Part shown: in pieces, positions 38,331 to 40,173 of the stretch
How positions within the stretch are numbered: position 1 is the stretch's first letter
Layout: each line of letters opens with the position of its first letter
NCBI GenBank assembly: GCA_029884425.1
Contig: JAOUHV010000025.1
Coordinates: 1 to 40,173 of the forward strand
Direction of reading: 5' to 3'
Length of the DNA: 40,173 bases
Origin: Gammaproteobacteria bacterium
GTDB lineage: Bacteria; Pseudomonadota; Gammaproteobacteria; S012-40
Program-made: the position numbers and the translations under genes
The notes under the pieces: generated by a model
Databases searched by the model: none
What the model was told of the DNA's origin: nothing
The model's input: only the letters and a program-made list of their open reading frames with translations

Positions 38331-39698
38331 ATGTTTATCAGTGTTTTGGATTTACTCAAAGTAGGCATTGGCCCCTCCAGCTCCCACACCATGGGACCAA
38401 TGGTCGCGGCCCATCTTTTTTTACAACAGTTGCGCACCTTCGGTTTGCCAGACACCTCGCGCATCAAATGTACACTCAAAGGCTCGCTGGCCTTTACCGG
38501 CAAGGGCCACGCCACCGATCAGGCCATTGTGCTCGGGCTGCATGGCTATCTGCCGGCCAATCTAATCAACACCGACGTCAGCACACTGATCGCGCAGTTA
38601 ATGCATCAGTCGCAAATCAGTACGCCGCACAATCAAACGCTGCTGTTTGATCCGACGCAAGACATTCATTTTGATCTTGGCCCGGCACTACCTGAGCATC
38701 CCAATGGTTTGATTTTTGAACTCGTCGACAGTCACCAGCAGACGTTAAAAAAAGAAACGTATTTTTCCATCGGCGGCGGCTTCGTCAGCACCTTGCAAGA
38801 GATTAAACAACTGCACGCACCGCTGCACATGGAGGACAACGATCTTTCACCCTTTGGTTTCAATTCTGCCAGGGAAATGCTGTTGATGTCCGCCAGCAGT
38901 GGTCAATCCATTGCACAGATGAAACGCCAAAATGAATTGACGCGCATGAGCGAACGCAAACTCAAAATGGGACTGGATCAGATCTGGACAGCGATGCAAC
39001 AGTGCATCAACAACGGCCTAAACGCCGATGGGCTGCTGCCCGGCGGCCTGAACGTCAATCGACGCGCCAAGCACCTCCACCAGCAACTGGTCAATGCGCC
39101 ACAGCAGTGCTCGCTCAATGAATGGCTGTGCGCCTACGCCATGGCCGTCAACGAAGAGAATGCCGCCGGCCACATGGTGGTCACCGCACCAACCAACGGC
39201 GCTGCGGGTGTGATCCCTGCGGTGCTGTATTACGCGGTCAAACACGAACACGCCAGCAACGATGACGTCCACACATTCCTGCTCACCGCAGCAGCGATTG
39301 GCGGCATCATCAAACACAACAGTTCGATTTCCGGTGCAGAAGTGGGTTGCCAAGGTGAAGTCGGTTCCGCCGCCGCCATGGCTGCCGCCGGTCTGTGTGC
39401 CATCAAAGGTGGTTGCAGCGCGCAGATTGAAAACGCCGCCGAGATTGCCCTGGAGCATCACCTGGGCATGACCTGCGACCCGGTCAAGGGACTGGTTCAG
39501 GTGCCGTGCATTGAGCGTAATGGCTTTGGTGCCATCAAGGCGTATACGGCAGCGACGCTGGCGCTACGGGGATCTGGTCAACACATCATGCCGCTGGACG
39601 CATGCATTGCCGCGATGAAACAAACCGGCCAGGAGATGTCACACAAATTCAAGGAAACATCCCTGGGCGGGCTGGCCGTCAGCATCACCGAGTGCTGA
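38331..39698 (+). CDS. L-serine dehydratase (iron-sulfur type)
   Basis: Start ATG 38331 gives [20 protein letters not shown], the family N-terminus; the open frame back to 38157 is not part of the gene. The 455-residue product, matching E. coli SdaA length, has the beta domain ([25 protein letters not shown]) and the alpha domain with iron-sulfur ligands in EVGCQGEVG and in [12 protein letters not shown] (Cys spaced 11 apart). It converts L-serine to pyruvate and ammonia and is O2-sensitive. No clear Shine-Dalgarno. It could equally be labelled sdaA or sdaB; sequence alone does not decide. Confidence 0.93.
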   Translation: MFISVLDLLKVGIGPSSSHTMGPMVAAHLFLQQLRTFGLPDTSRIKCTLKGSLAFTGKGHATDQAIVLGLHGYLPANLINTDVSTLIAQLMHQSQISTPHNQTLLFDPTQDIHFDLGPALPEHPNGLIFELVDSHQQTLKKETYFSIGGGFVSTLQEIKQLHAPLHMEDNDLSPFGFNSAREMLLMSASSGQSIAQMKRQNELTRMSERKLKMGLDQIWTAMQQCINNGLNADGLLPGGLNVNRRAKHLHQQLVNAPQQCSLNEWLCAYAMAVNEENAAGHMVVTAPTNGAAGVIPAVLYYAVKHEHASNDDVHTFLLTAAAIGGIIKHNSSISGAEVGCQGEVGSAAAMAAAGLCAIKGGCSAQIENAAEIALEHHLGMTCDPVKGLVQVPCIERNGFGAIKAYTAATLALRGSGQHIMPLDACIAAMKQTGQEMSHKFKETSLGGLAVSITEC

Positions 39699-39716
39699 TA
39701 CATATCCCTGTTTTTT

Positions 39717-40121
39717 TTAATACAATGACGATCGCATCACCGTCGCGATTGTGTTGTATGCCATTTCCCATACCAGTCTGGTTTCAGCATCAAAACCGTC
39801 TTTTAATTCATCCGCCAGAGTTTTCATCAAGGCCTGACGCACGGTTTCAAAATCCTTCTCCTTGATACCGTATTGGGTGTGTCGCCGTCCTGCGGCAACC
39901 AACGGCACGATATAGCGCTGGCTTTCTCCCATGTAATCCACCACCGTGGAAAACATGCTATAGAGTTTTTTCCCCTGCATTCCCATACTGCGCCTGAATA
40001 AGGTTCGCAGCTCGGGATCAAGTTCAAACACATTGGCGTAGAATTTTTCCGTAAATTTGTCTGGACTCACCGTGGCCGCAGCCCAGCTTTGTTGTAAGCG
40101 TTTGATTTCATCCGCTGTCAT
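39717..40121 (-). CDS. single-domain haemoglobin-like globin
   Basis: 134 residues, ATG 40121 with GGGGG seven bases upstream. It is a single-domain globin with no reductase domain. By comparison with Vitreoscilla haemoglobin: B10 Tyr28 in FYANVF, CD1 Phe42 in LRTLF, distal E7 Gln49 in GMQG and proximal His81 in RRHTQYG. Roles of such proteins are O2 or NO handling. Three Met precede the heme side (46, 48, 56). Convergent with the serine dehydratase gene; only 18 bases separate them and a T8 run follows. Confidence 0.9.
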   Translation of the reverse strand: MTADEIKRLQQSWAAATVSPDKFTEKFYANVFELDPELRTLFRRSMGMQGKKLYSMFSTVVDYMGESQRYIVPLVAAGRRHTQYGIKEKDFETVRQALMKTLADELKDGFDAETRLVWEMAYNTIATVMRSSLY

Positions 40122-40173
40122 ACTGCCCCCTGGTTACAACATGACATTCCAAGCGCCCGCTTCATAAAAACGC

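Overview
The window carries about 35 protein genes and one tRNA, at ordinary bacterial coding density and roughly 50-55 % GC by eye. Gene content and order point to a flagellated, free-living gammaproteobacterium outside the enterics. The main markers are the lptD-surA-pdxA-rsmA order, the divergent lptF-lptG / pepA-holC block with valS further on, purT, a single-domain globin, an amgK-murU pair beside lptD, and several MASE3/CHASE3/PAS signalling proteins. The species cannot be named from sequence alone. I see no insertion sequence, prophage, integrase or CRISPR array.

Left edge (1-1350, minus strand). Two tandem, rRNA-like sigma70 promoters point out of the window, so a stable-RNA operon probably starts just to the left. 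Then come a small exported protein, an 83-residue orphan and a tRNA-Ser(GGA) with its own promoter and terminator.

1.3-8.9 kb. A stand-alone AurF-type diiron oxygenase is followed by an HDOD protein with a short CheZ-like protein, a 36-residue membrane peptide gene, and a coiled-coil protein / glycosyltransferase / purT run. A second small membrane protein (56 residues) and the amgK-murU cell-wall recycling pair close this part.

9-14.8 kb. The lptD-surA-pdxA-rsmA operon (outer-membrane assembly, vitamin B6, 16S rRNA methylation) is followed by a convergent exported YceI protein. 14.9-21.8 kb holds a large MASE3-PASx4-GGDEF-EAL protein, a pirin and lptF-lptG. 21.9-31 kb holds pepA-holC-(acidic protein), a CHASE3 histidine kinase and a repeat-linker lipoprotein that together separate holC from valS, then valS itself, which carries an unusual in-frame 18-residue insertion.

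31-40.2 kb. This part has a lone receiver protein, argE, a second MASE3 protein (a hybrid histidine kinase), a solitary flagellin, a zinc-free quinone oxidoreductase, an L-serine dehydratase and a single-domain globin.

Themes. (1) Envelope biogenesis: LptD, LptF and LptG of the LPS transport machine, SurA, and AmgK/MurU. (2) Signalling: two MASE3 sensors sharing a Cys-containing PAS domain, two HDFNN-type kinases, one lone receiver, an HDOD protein and a CheZ-like protein, none in a classical kinase-regulator pair. The less ordinary parts are the CheZ-like/HDOD pair, the MASE3/receiver set, the two unnamed membrane micro-proteins and the valS insertion. I found no clearly new multi-gene system; these are candidates, not demonstrations.
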